Below, piece after piece: positions 8,899-16,775 of a stretch of DNA of 62,770 bases (position 1 is its first letter; every line of letters starts with the position of its first letter). The notes beneath the pieces are model-generated. The model made no database searches. It worked only from the letters and a program-made list of their open reading frames with translations, and had not been told where the DNA came from. The stretch lies in contig CANPZE010000014.1 of NCBI GenBank assembly GCA_947589315.1, forward strand, positions 1 through 62,770, read 5' to 3'. This DNA comes from an uncultured Lachnospiraceae bacterium. Its GTDB lineage: Bacteria > Bacillota > Clostridia > Lachnospirales > Lachnospiraceae. The translations under genes were made by a program, and so were the position numbers.

Positions 8899-10149
8899 TC
8901 AGTCTCTCCGGAAAATGTCCCTGGTACAGACCTTATGGATGACATCATCCAGACAGCTGTCATAACGGTTCGCAATGATAGCCTGGCTTCTTCTCTTAAA
9001 TTCAGTCAGATCATTCACTACCCTGCTTCCAAAAAAAGTCTCTCCGTCCTTGATCGAAGGCTCATAAATGATCACGATCGCTCCTTTTGCTTTAATGCGT
9101 TTCATGACGCCCTGAACAGAGCTCTGACGGAAATTGTCACTATTGCTTTTCATTGTCAGCCTGTAGACTCCAATCACTACCTCCTTTTCCCGGCCTGCGC
9201 TCCATTCGTCATTAGCCCCGTAAGCGCCGGCAATCTCGAGAACGCGCTCAGCAATAAAATCCTTCCTTGTCCTGTTGCTCTCAACAATCGCTTCGATCAG
9301 ATTTTCAGGGACATCCTGATAATTAGCCAACAGCTGCTTTGTATCTTTTGGAAGGCAATAGCCTCCGTACCCAAAAGAAGGATTATTATAATGGTCGCCA
9401 ATCCTTGGATCCAGGCATACCCCCTCAATAACTTCTTTTGTGGACAATCCCTTCACATCACAATACGTATCCAGTTCATTGAAGTAAGACACCCGCAGGG
9501 CCAGATATGTATTGGCAAACAATTTGACAGCTTCGGCTTCGGTAGACCCCATAAAGAGCGTATCAATATTATCCTTGACAGCCCCCTCCTGAAGAAGTTC
9601 TGCAAACACACGGGCGGCTTCCGCCAACTTGTCATTTTCCATGTCTGTACCTATAATGATACGGCTCGGGTACAGGTTGTCATACAACGCTTTCGACTCC
9701 CTTAAAAATTCCGGGCTGAACATAATATTTTCGCAGTGAAACTGTTCACGGATATGTTCCGTATATCCGACCGGTACCGTAGACTTGATCACCATGACAG
9801 CTTTCGGATTGCATCCCAAGACCGTCCTGATCACCGCTTCAACTGACGATGTATCAAAAAAATTCTTTTTGCTGTCATAGTTGGTAGGCGCGGCAATTAC
9901 CACAAAATCCGCATCCCGGTATGCTGCCTCTGCATCCTGTGTGGCCGTAAGATGCAGTTCCTTTTCTGAAAAATATTTTTCAACATATTCATCCTCTATA
10001 GGAGATTTCCTCTGATTGATCTGATCAATTTTCTCCGGGACGATATCTACCGCCCTTACTTCATGGCGCTGGCTGAGCAGAGTAGCAATAGAAAGCCCTA
10101 CATAGCCCATGCCGGCAACGGCAATCTTTATATCCTCTATGTTTCTCAT
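8899..10149 (-). CDS. ugd: UDP-glucose 6-dehydrogenase family
   Basis: A 416-residue enzyme that oxidises UDP-glucose twice with NAD to UDP-glucuronate. Visible are the N-terminal NAD loop GMGYVG (residues 13-18), the KSTVPVGYT block, and SPEFLRES, and the catalytic cysteine C265 in [12 protein letters not shown]. The start at 10149 is preferred because ATG there begins the usual N-terminus just ahead of the NAD loop and a GGAGG/AGGAAG site precedes it; an upstream in-frame extension to 10260 has no family support. The next gene upstream is a UDP-glucuronate 4-epimerase, so the pair supplies UDP-GlcA and UDP-GalA for the left-cluster polysaccharide, predicting an acidic glycan. UDP-ManNAc dehydrogenase is the main alternative. 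Confidence 0.93.
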   Translation of the reverse strand: MRNIEDIKIAVAGMGYVGLSIATLLSQRHEVRAVDIVPEKIDQINQRKSPIEDEYVEKYFSEKELHLTATQDAEAAYRDADFVVIAAPTNYDSKKNFFDTSSVEAVIRTVLGCNPKAVMVIKSTVPVGYTEHIREQFHCENIMFSPEFLRESKALYDNLYPSRIIIGTDMENDKLAEAARVFAELLQEGAVKDNIDTLFMGSTEAEAVKLFANTYLALRVSYFNELDTYCDVKGLSTKEVIEGVCLDPRIGDHYNNPSFGYGGYCLPKDTKQLLANYQDVPENLIEAIVESNRTRKDFIAERVLEIAGAYGANDEWSAGREKEVVIGVYRLTMKSNSDNFRQSSVQGVMKRIKAKGAIVIIYEPSIKDGETFFGSRVVNDLTEFKRRSQAIIANRYDSCLDDVIHKVCTRDIFRRD

Positions 10150-10180
10150 ATCTGTCTTCCTGCCTCCGCATCCATTCACT

Positions 10181-11248
10181 CTAAATCCTGTAATAATCCT
10201 TGTACCATTCCGCAAACTTTCGCAGCCCTTCCCGCAGACTGGTACAGGGCTTAAACCCAAAATCCCTCTCCAGTTCGCTTACGTCCGCATAAGTTACCGG
10301 AACATCCCCCGGCTGCATAGGCACAAACTCCTTGTGTTCCTCAAAATCATAATCCTGTCCCAGCACACCGGCCCGGACCAGTTCCTGTTGAAGAATGTCA
10401 ATAAAAGATAGAAGGCTCTCCGGCTGGCTGTTGCCAATGTTATAAACCTTATGAGGCGGCTGCGGCAGACCATCATCGCCCTGTCTTCTGTCCGGCGCCT
10501 TACTCATAACCCGCATAACGCCTTCCACAATGTCATCCACGTATGTAAAATCGCGTTTGCAATTACCATAATTAAAAATCTGGATCGTCTTTCCCGCCCG
10601 CAGTTTATCTGTAAAACCAAAATACGCCATGTCGGGACGCCCCATTGGCCCATATACGGTAAAAAAACGCAGCCCCGTGGACGGAATGTCATATAACTTG
10701 GAGTATGCATGCGCCAGAAGCTCATTACTCTTTTTCGTTGCCGCATACAGGCTTACCGGGTTGTCCACCCTGTCATCTGTGCTATATGGCACCTTCTTAT
10801 TGGAGCCATAAACACTGGATGAACTTGCATACACCAAATGCTCAACGCCCTCTTTTCCGCCATCGTATGAATGTCTGCAGGCCTCCAAGATGTTATAAAA
10901 TCCGATCAGATTGCTTTCTATGTAAGCATCCGGATGGATAATGGAATGCCGGACTCCTGCCTGTGCCGCCAGATTGACCACAATCTGCGGCCTGTATCCT
11001 TCAAAGACATCTGCAACCAATTCTTTATCCGCAATATTTCCTTTTATGAAAACAAAGGACGGATCATCTGCCAGCCCTTTGATCCTGGCTTTTTTTAAAT
11101 TCACATCATAATAATCATTCATGTTGTCAATGCCGATAACTACTGTATTTTCTATCCTGGCAAGAATCTGTTTGACAAGATTTGCCCCTATGAACCCGGC
11201 AGCGCCCGTAACTAATATATTTTTCCCGGATAATTCCACACAACTCAA
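10181..11248 (-). CDS. UDP-glucuronate 4-epimerase (extended SDR)
   Basis: A 355-residue extended SDR. The GAAGFIG cofactor loop spans residues 15-21, the [12 protein letters not shown] segment after it is characteristic of UDP-glucuronate 4-epimerases, and the active-site YxxxK lies in SLYAATKK. It interconverts UDP-GlcA and UDP-GalA in the cytoplasm. Its product gene partner, the UDP-glucose dehydrogenase, follows 31 nt downstream and makes its substrate. Translation probably starts at a TTG (11248), with an AAAGGAG site 11 nt before it; a GTG three codons in (11239) is possible. GC content is closer to the host average than in the outer glycosyltransferase genes. Confidence 0.93.
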   Translation of the reverse strand: MSCVELSGKNILVTGAAGFIGANLVKQILARIENTVVIGIDNMNDYYDVNLKKARIKGLADDPSFVFIKGNIADKELVADVFEGYRPQIVVNLAAQAGVRHSIIHPDAYIESNLIGFYNILEACRHSYDGGKEGVEHLVYASSSSVYGSNKKVPYSTDDRVDNPVSLYAATKKSNELLAHAYSKLYDIPSTGLRFFTVYGPMGRPDMAYFGFTDKLRAGKTIQIFNYGNCKRDFTYVDDIVEGVMRVMSKAPDRRQGDDGLPQPPHKVYNIGNSQPESLLSFIDILQQELVRAGVLGQDYDFEEHKEFVPMQPGDVPVTYADVSELERDFGFKPCTSLREGLRKFAEWYKDYYRI

Positions 11249-11272
11249 CTTTCAAACTGCTCCTTTCGGATC

Positions 11273-12457
11273 TCATTCTCTCATCTGCCCGGCAATATCC
11301 TCATCCACAATCTCTTCCCCTGTTCTTATCCTCAGCTGCTCTTTCGATGCCTCGGACAGTCCGTTGTTGATCTCCGCATTCAGATCACAGGTACTGCAGC
11401 GGTCAAGTTCCTCCTTTGTCACTTTCCCATCCCGGTAATCCCTGACGATACGATTCTCATACATGGAATATTTTTTCTTAGTCCAGAACTTGATCTTGTG
11501 CCTTATCACCCACCATGCCGGTTTCCAAATGTACTTGTGCATCGCCGGGCTGACCGATCCAATCATCCAGCACTGCCTGTCGCAGCAGCGGACCTTTTTC
11601 CTTACCTGTTCCGCCTCCGGGCTGTTCCACAGCTCCTCCCATGTCTGCGTGTTCAGATTTCCCATCACTTCCTTATCCTTCGTCCCGTTGCAGGGCATCA
11701 CATCGCCATAAGGATCGATAAAGAACGTATCAAAGCTCATGTCGCATGGAAGCAGACGCGGCTGTCCGTATATGTAGTTGATCAGCCCGTGGTTAAAATA
11801 GGCTCTGAACCATTTCTTTGGACTATTGCTTTCCAAGAGTTTATTGACAAGATTTTCAAAATTCTGCGCCACCATCGGACGGTCGTGGATAATATTTTTC
11901 GCCTCCACAAAATAAAAACTGTTGTGCAGGCTCGCCGTAGCAAACTCCATATTCATTTCATCTGAAATCTGATATAAGGGCACGAGATCCGGCGCATTTT
12001 TATCCTGCACCGTCATGCCAAATCCAACGTCCTTCATGCCCATATCCACTAAGGTCTTTAACGTCTGATAGCCCCGCTGATATCCATTTTCAAGCCCTCT
12101 TATCTCATTGTTCGTCTGCTCCAGCCCCTCGATGGATATCCGTATGCCAACCTGCGGAAATTCCCTGCACAGTTCCACGATACGATCTGTAAAAAATCCG
12201 TTCGTAGATATCACAATACGGTCTGACTTCTTATACAGTTCCCGCACAATATCCTTTAAATCTGTGCGGATAAAGGGCTCCCCGCCCGTGATGTTGGTAA
12301 AATACATCTTAGGCAGTTTTTTTATCGTCTCAACACTGATCTCTTCCTCTGGTTTTGAGGGAGCTTTATAGCGGTTACACATGGAACACCTGGCATTGCA
12401 GCGGTAGGTCACAATGACCGTCCCATTTAATTTTTTCCCATGAGCATTTTCTGACAT
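11273..12457 (-). CDS. Radical SAM/SPASM-domain protein in polysaccharide cluster
   Basis: A 394-residue radical SAM enzyme. The [4Fe-4S] motif is C20-N-A-R-C24-S-M-C27, followed by the GGEPF SAM-binding loop. A C-terminal SPASM-like region is marked by PCDMSFDTFFIDPYGDVMPC and later cysteines (RCCDRQCW), and a CSTC pair lies close to the C-terminus. Relatives act on peptides, sugars or lipids, so the substrate is not predictable from motifs. Its position between the epimerase (24 nt away) and an acyltransferase indicates a modification of the glycan or its lipid carrier. No small precursor-peptide gene is adjacent, which argues against a RiPP. An AGGAG site precedes the ATG. Confidence 0.88.
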   Translation of the reverse strand: MSENAHGKKLNGTVIVTYRCNARCSMCNRYKAPSKPEEEISVETIKKLPKMYFTNITGGEPFIRTDLKDIVRELYKKSDRIVISTNGFFTDRIVELCREFPQVGIRISIEGLEQTNNEIRGLENGYQRGYQTLKTLVDMGMKDVGFGMTVQDKNAPDLVPLYQISDEMNMEFATASLHNSFYFVEAKNIIHDRPMVAQNFENLVNKLLESNSPKKWFRAYFNHGLINYIYGQPRLLPCDMSFDTFFIDPYGDVMPCNGTKDKEVMGNLNTQTWEELWNSPEAEQVRKKVRCCDRQCWMIGSVSPAMHKYIWKPAWWVIRHKIKFWTKKKYSMYENRIVRDYRDGKVTKEELDRCSTCDLNAEINNGLSEASKEQLRIRTGEEIVDEDIAGQMRE

Positions 12458-12530
12458 TAATTTTCTCCTTCATTTCTTTTATCACTCTAGGCCAATCCGA
12501 AATTTCCATTTGCAAGGACATTATCCTTCC

Positions 12531-13532
12531 CTAACCATTGTCTTTTTTCTTCCTCAACACTTTGATCGGATAAACCAAAAAATCTAATTTTATTCTTTCA
12601 AGTACGATCATTGCAATAACAGGTCCCATAAAACTTACCGCAATTCCCAATACGATCTGTATTAACGGATGATCAATCCCCAGTTTTAACAGGATCACCC
12701 TGCATGGAGCCGCAAAAAGCGTGTGCATCAAAAATATTGGCATTGTATATTTTGCAAAGTGATCCAGATATCTGATCGTTTTATATTTCTCAATAATCAT
12801 ACATACCGCAGCGCACGCCATAACTCCCATCAAAAATGAAAGAATTGCATCTTCAAACCTCCATACAAACAAACTGATGATCACAAAGGCAGTTCCCAAT
12901 ATCGCTCCGACAGGTCTTGAAAACATTTTTGGCAAATTTCCAAAAGCTATTATCATCCCAAACACAAACCAGATTTCGTCTGCAAGGATATATGATACTG
13001 CAGGCAGGGTGCCCGCGCACCCCCCCCCGAAAAATACTGCAAAGCCTTTAAATACTAGGGCTGCGGCCAATCCTGCCGCCGCAATTGCTTTACTCTGAAA
13101 TGTGGGTGTTATCAAAAAGATGAAAAACAATCCATATAAATACCAGTAGGGCGATGTCGGATGTATCAACAAAGTGTCCGTTAAACCTCCAACCTCGCCA
13201 TTGACTGATCCTGAAAAAGCATTTTTTAAAAACCACGTAACAAATGAAAAGACAAAATACGGAACGCCAAGATTGATCAGTTTTTTAAGGACATTCCTTC
13301 CCCAGCTTTTCAGATTATTTACTCTGCTGAATTTCTGATAGAGATAGCCGGAACAGATAAAGAATAATGGGACATGAAAATAATAGATTGTCTGCTCAAA
13401 CCATCCGTATAGATTATTTTCAGCTAATATTCCCGCCTTTGTCATGCTCTGAAAAAAGTGCCCAAGAACCACCAGAATACAGGCTATTACTTTTACATTA
13501 TCAATCCAGGTTTCTCTTTCAGTTATTTCCAT
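12531..13532 (-). CDS. Membrane acyltransferase family 3 (O-acetylase)
   Basis: About 333 residues with roughly ten membrane segments. The family-3 start NVKVIACILVVLGHFFQ places the conserved histidine at the end of the first membrane helix. These proteins move acetyl or succinyl groups onto surface sugars. The ATG at 13532 is preferred over an in-frame TTG at 13556 because AGGAAGG lies between the two and can serve only the former. A run of nine G's in the coding strand (C9 at 13020-13028) encodes three consecutive glycines near residue 170. Loss or gain of one base there would truncate the protein, so the gene could be switched by slipped-strand mispairing. It is the third gene of the left cluster if the frameshifted first gene is counted as one. 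Confidence 0.88.
   Translation of the reverse strand: MEITERETWIDNVKVIACILVVLGHFFQSMTKAGILAENNLYGWFEQTIYYFHVPLFFICSGYLYQKFSRVNNLKSWGRNVLKKLINLGVPYFVFSFVTWFLKNAFSGSVNGEVGGLTDTLLIHPTSPYWYLYGLFFIFLITPTFQSKAIAAAGLAAALVFKGFAVFFGGGCAGTLPAVSYILADEIWFVFGMIIAFGNLPKMFSRPVGAILGTAFVIISLFVWRFEDAILSFLMGVMACAAVCMIIEKYKTIRYLDHFAKYTMPIFLMHTLFAAPCRVILLKLGIDHPLIQIVLGIAVSFMGPVIAMIVLERIKLDFLVYPIKVLRKKKDNG
13020..13028. repeat. C9/G9 homopolymer inside acyltransferase gene
   Basis: Nine consecutive C on the plus strand, reading as GGG GGG GGG in the acyltransferase. Tracts of this length are hypermutable. It also makes the reading frame here sensitive to sequencing error. Confidence 0.9.
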
Positions 13533-13575
13533 TAAATTTATCGTTCCTTCCTGCAAGATCTTTCTGTATAAGCAA

Positions 13576-14749
13576 TCATTTCCTGTATACCTCTACTGTC
13601 TTTCCAACCACGTCATCCCAGTTGTATCTTTTGCAAATAAAATCCGCTGCCATAGTTCTATAGCTTTGAACCTCTGTCTCATTGTTACATAACATAAGCA
13701 GCTTCTTTTTTAAATCTTCCACATTGCCCTTTTCAAAGCTGACCGCCCTGCTCTGCATCTGTCACAACCTCCACATTCTCAGCAATATCACTGATCAAAC
13801 AGCAATTCCCATAACTCATCGCTTCCAATAAGCTGATCGGCATTCCCTCTACATCACTGGGAAGCACATATACATAAGCATTACTATATAATTCCTCGAG
13901 CAATTCTCCCTGAATAAATCCCGTCATCAAAACGCGGGAATCCTGCATTGCCTTTTCCCTGATCTGTTCTACGTAATCGTCTGTATGGCTGCTTCCGCCT
14001 GCGATCACCAATTTCTTATCCGTTGGAATCTCCCTATATGCATCCAGCAGATAATGAAGCCCTTTCTCCGGTACGAGCCTTGCCAGGAAAAGAATATAGC
14101 TGTCCTTCGTTAATCCCCATTTTTCTCTGATATGGATATCCGATTTCTTTTCAGGCTTAATTACTCCATTAGGGATCAAGATCGTCTCCCGTCCATATGT
14201 ATCCTTAAAGTACTTCTGCATATTTGCTGACAATACAATAACCTCATCCGCATATTTTGCAGCTACTTTCTCCCCAAACAACAAAAACTTTTCAGCAAAC
14301 CCACCCCATTTTGAACGCTGCCAATCCAAACCATGGATTGTTGCAACGGTCCGGATCCCAAGCAAATGAGGTATCCACAGCATGGAACATGGCCCCTCTG
14401 CATGATAGTGGATCACATCATAATGTCCGAACAAGGCGCGGATGGTTGCCAAAAAGGAATACACAACTGCATTTAGTTTTTTGTTTTCAAAAGTAGGGAT
14501 CGTTATGATCCTTACTCCTTTGTATTGATTCCGTTTATTTTTATTATCCTGTTCATTCCCCGACACATGATGCCCGGAACGATTATATACATCTACTCTG
14601 TGACCAGCCTGCACCATACGGACCGCTAATTGTTCGACTACGATCTCTATCCCGCCTTCTCTGGAGGGTATTCGCTTATGGCCGATCATTGCAATCTTCA
14701 ATGGCTTTTCCACTGAGACCCAATCCTCTCCAAAATCCATTAAATCCAT
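13576..14749 (-). pseudogene. Glycosyltransferase family 4, frameshifted near C-terminus
   Basis: First gene after the invertible promoter. The N-terminal 338 residues contain IGHKRIPSREGGIEIVVEQLA, typical of the rhamnosyltransferase-like GT4 group in Clostridia, and a donor domain with ILFLARLVPEKG and PSDVEGMPISLLEAM. The frame then stops after TDAEQGGQL (13733). The missing C-terminal 55 or so residues (AVSFEKGNVEDLKKKL onward) continue in another frame to 13576. Removing one base from the GGG at 13746-13748 (CCC on the plus strand) restores DAEQAVSFEKGNV and a normal-length protein of about 390 residues. This is either a real mutation, a variable tract or a sequencing error. Start may be 14749 or 14740; a GGAAG site precedes both. 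Confidence 0.8.
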
Positions 14750-14758
14750 TATCTTCCA

Positions 14759-14789
14759 TTTTTCGCAAAATACTTTATTTTGCGAAAAA
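14759..14789 (+). repeat. Left recombination site (palindromic, 31 bp)
   Basis: Perfect 14-bp arms, TTTTTCGCAAAATA and its complement, around a CTT core at 14773-14775. The asymmetric core gives the site a direction. Arms plus short spacer fit the binding of two tyrosine-recombinase monomers. It lies between the promoter and the first left-cluster gene, so it also forms the first part of that mRNA's leader. Confidence 0.85.
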
Positions 14790-14799
14790 CCTAATTGAG

Positions 14800-14828
14800 A
14801 TTATACGGCTTATATACTGCTTTGTCAA
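14800..14828 (-). promoter_or_regulatory. Perfect sigma-A promoter, outward to left cluster
   Basis: On the minus strand, -35 TTGACA (14828-14823), a 17-nt spacer and -10 TATAAT (14805-14800), a full match to the vegetative consensus. Transcription should start near 14793, only a few bases from the recombination site, and run leftward into the frameshifted glycosyltransferase and the genes beyond. It lies inside the predicted invertible segment. Confidence 0.85.
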
Positions 14829-14900
14829 TAGCTCTTCCCTGATTCTGGTATCTTATGCTGCTAAAAAAATCCATATCAAGTTTTCCTTTATAGGCCAATC

Positions 14901-14909
14901 TGATATAAT
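14901..14909 (+). promoter_or_regulatory. Extended -10 promoter for the recombinase
   Basis: TGATATAAT, an extended -10 element (TGnTATAAT), 130 nt before the recombinase ATG, with no good -35. It would give modest recombinase expression that reads rightward toward the second site. Confidence 0.5.
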
Positions 14910-15038
14910 AAATCATGCAAAAGCACTTCCTATGCTTATTATCTCTTGCGATATGGGTAATAACATTAGTACGGTGTTTTTGCATTTTTTATTTTACACA
15001 ATTTATTGTCAAAATTATGGTCAGAGGAGGTATCTGTT

Positions 15039-16151
15039 ATGGCAAGAAAAGGAGAGAACATTTATAAAAGAAAGGATGGCCGGTGGGAAGGGCGCTATAT
15101 CAAAGAATATCGCAATGGCAAGGCAAAATATGGATATGTTTACGCTCCTGATTATGCAGAAGTAAAAGCCAGACTGAAAGAGCTATCCGCAGAGCGGGAT
15201 AAAGAAAAGGAGATTACCTTTCAGCATGTATCCATTGACTGGCTCGAAAGCATCAGACCAAGGTTAAAAGAACAGAGTGTTATTATGTATGAAAATCTTC
15301 TTATTAATCATTTGTATCCGGAATTTGAGGCAAGGCCTGTAGAAAGCATAACCAGGAAGGATGTAGTTTCCTTTATTAATGTACTGTTGACAATGGGAGG
15401 GAGCAACGGCAACGGCCTGTCGCCCAGTACAGTAGAGGGCGTTCTGTCTGTTTTCCGGCGTATTTTGGAATATGCATCCGAATATAAACAATGTAATGTT
15501 ATCCGCATAGAAAAAAGTCTGGTAAAACAGTCTCAAAAGCCCATGCGGATCTTTAGTTTATTGGAACAACAGAAATTGAGCAATTTTCTTACCGATAACC
15601 TGACATTGACCAATCTGGGGATCCTGCTGTGCCTATATACAGGAATCCGCATAGGAGAGGTCTGTGCATTAAAATGGGAGGATTTTTCTTTTGATGAGCA
15701 ATATCTCTATATCCATAAAACCATGCAGAGAATTAAGATCAAAGGCGATCCAAACCATAAGACTACGGTTATCATATCTGATCCCAAGAGTGTATGTTCT
15801 ATACGAAGGATTCCTATACCAGATAATATTTTTAAACTGATCATATCTTTTAAACGCCCGGGAAACACATATTTCCTTACAGGCTTTCCCAATATTTATA
15901 TTGAGCCGAGGACACTTCAAAACCGCTTTAAATCAGTGATCAAGTCCTGCAATCTGGAGGACGCCAATTTTCATGCCCTGCGGCATACCTTTGCAACAAG
16001 ATGCGTTGAACTGGGCTTTGATGTCAAAAGCTTAAGTGAGATTCTCGGCCATGCCAGTATAAATATCACCTTGAACCGCTATGTGCATCCTTCCATGGAA
16101 ACGAAGCAAAAAAATATGAATATTCTTTCGGATCTAATCACCGTCAGATAA
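15039..16151 (+). CDS. Tyrosine recombinase (putative DNA invertase of the switch)
   Basis: A 370-residue site-specific recombinase. The N-terminus is an AP2-like/arm-binding region (GENIYKRKDGRWEGRYIKEY, written as two overlapping parts of the integrase N-domain), then a SAM-like core-binding domain (about residues 60-165). The catalytic domain has R204 (TGIRIGE), K250 (DPKS), H312-x-x-R315 (HALRH), H338 (GHAS) and the nucleophile Y348 (NRYVH), all present. The start at 15039 follows GAGGAGG by 8 nt. It resembles integrases of the Tn916 type in general layout, but no excisionase, relaxase or phage gene is nearby. It is the sole gene between two inverted palindromic sites, so it probably inverts its own segment and thereby redirects the promoter at 14800-14828. 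Confidence 0.92.
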   Translation: MARKGENIYKRKDGRWEGRYIKEYRNGKAKYGYVYAPDYAEVKARLKELSAERDKEKEITFQHVSIDWLESIRPRLKEQSVIMYENLLINHLYPEFEARPVESITRKDVVSFINVLLTMGGSNGNGLSPSTVEGVLSVFRRILEYASEYKQCNVIRIEKSLVKQSQKPMRIFSLLEQQKLSNFLTDNLTLTNLGILLCLYTGIRIGEVCALKWEDFSFDEQYLYIHKTMQRIKIKGDPNHKTTVIISDPKSVCSIRRIPIPDNIFKLIISFKRPGNTYFLTGFPNIYIEPRTLQNRFKSVIKSCNLEDANFHALRHTFATRCVELGFDVKSLSEILGHASINITLNRYVHPSMETKQKNMNILSDLITVR

Positions 16152-16198
16152 TGGTCAAATCAGACGAAATATCCTTATTTTATGGGACATGACAGCTA

Positions 16199-16227
16199 TT
16201 TTCGCAAAATAAAGTATTTTACGAAAA
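16199..16227 (-). repeat. Right recombination site, inverted copy
   Basis: The reverse complement of the left site over 29 bp with a single mismatch (A at 16221 where the left-site copy predicts G). The core reads AAG here versus CTT at the left site, so the two are in opposite orientation. It lies 81 nt before the first gene of the right cluster. Confidence 0.85.
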
Positions 16228-16307
16228 TATATGTCGAAATCTGCGGATACGCTGATACTGTTTTGACCAGACTTTAAAGCATCAGGTTTACAATAAGGAG
16301 GCTGCTA

Positions 16308-16775
16308 GTGGGAATGAACACAAAAAAAGTATGCTTTGCGGCGTCATCCGGAGGTCATCTGGAAGAAATGATGCGGTTATCCCCACTGATGAAAGAAGGG
16401 GATTTTTTACTTACAGAGAAAAATACATTCTCTTCACTGGATTGGTGCGGGAATATATTTTGTACGCCTCAGATCAACCGCAGGGAAATATTATTCATTC
16501 CTAAATTTATAGGATTGTTTTTTTTTAGTTTATTTTTAATCCTCAGAGAGAAGCCGGATATCATCCTTTCCACTGGAGCCCTGGCCACCTACCCCATTAG
16601 TCTGCTTGGGAAGCTCCTTGGGAAAAAGGTGATTTATATTGAGTCTTTTGCCAGAGTAGACCACGCCAGCCTAACGGGCAAATTGCTCTACAAAATAGCA
16701 GATGTATTTATTGTACAGTGGAAGGAAATGTTAAAGATTTTCCCTGATGCAATTTATGTTGGAGGAATATTTTAA
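16308..16775 (+). CDS. Alg14/PssD/Cps14F-type glycosyltransferase subunit
   Basis: A 155-residue protein of the Alg14 type. It has the N-terminal glycine loop AASSGGHLEEM (about residues 10-20), a hydrophobic segment near residues 65-80 (FIPKFIGLFFFSLFLIL) that anchors the complex, and STGALATYPISLLGKLLGKK. With the Alg13-like partner encoded next, it forms the two-part enzyme that adds the second sugar to the lipid-linked primer. The start is probably GTG at 16308, 6 nt after AAGGAGG; ATG at 16314 is the alternative. The stop shares a base with the next start, so the two are coupled. First gene of the right cluster, directly downstream of the predicted invertible segment. Confidence 0.9.
   Translation: MGMNTKKVCFAASSGGHLEEMMRLSPLMKEGDFLLTEKNTFSSLDWCGNIFCTPQINRREILFIPKFIGLFFFSLFLILREKPDIILSTGALATYPISLLGKLLGKKVIYIESFARVDHASLTGKLLYKIADVFIVQWKEMLKIFPDAIYVGGIF

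Larger units (their letters stand above)
14759..16227. other. Predicted invertible DNA segment with its own recombinase
   Basis: Two near-identical palindromic sites in opposite orientation (14759-14789 and 16199-16227) bracket a tyrosine recombinase gene and an outward-facing consensus promoter. Inverted sites recombine by inversion rather than excision. In the orientation given, the promoter faces the left polysaccharide cluster. After inversion the same promoter would sit about 60-100 nt before the right cluster. The layout matches known invertible promoters of surface polysaccharides, but one promoter shared by two divergent operons is unusual. Orientation heterogeneity has not been tested here. 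Confidence 0.82.

Noticed and set aside
14759-16227. Integrated mobile element (integrase with flanking repeats)
   Set aside because: The flanking sites are inverted, not direct, no excisionase or cargo gene lies inside, and the promoter arrangement fits inversion rather than excision.
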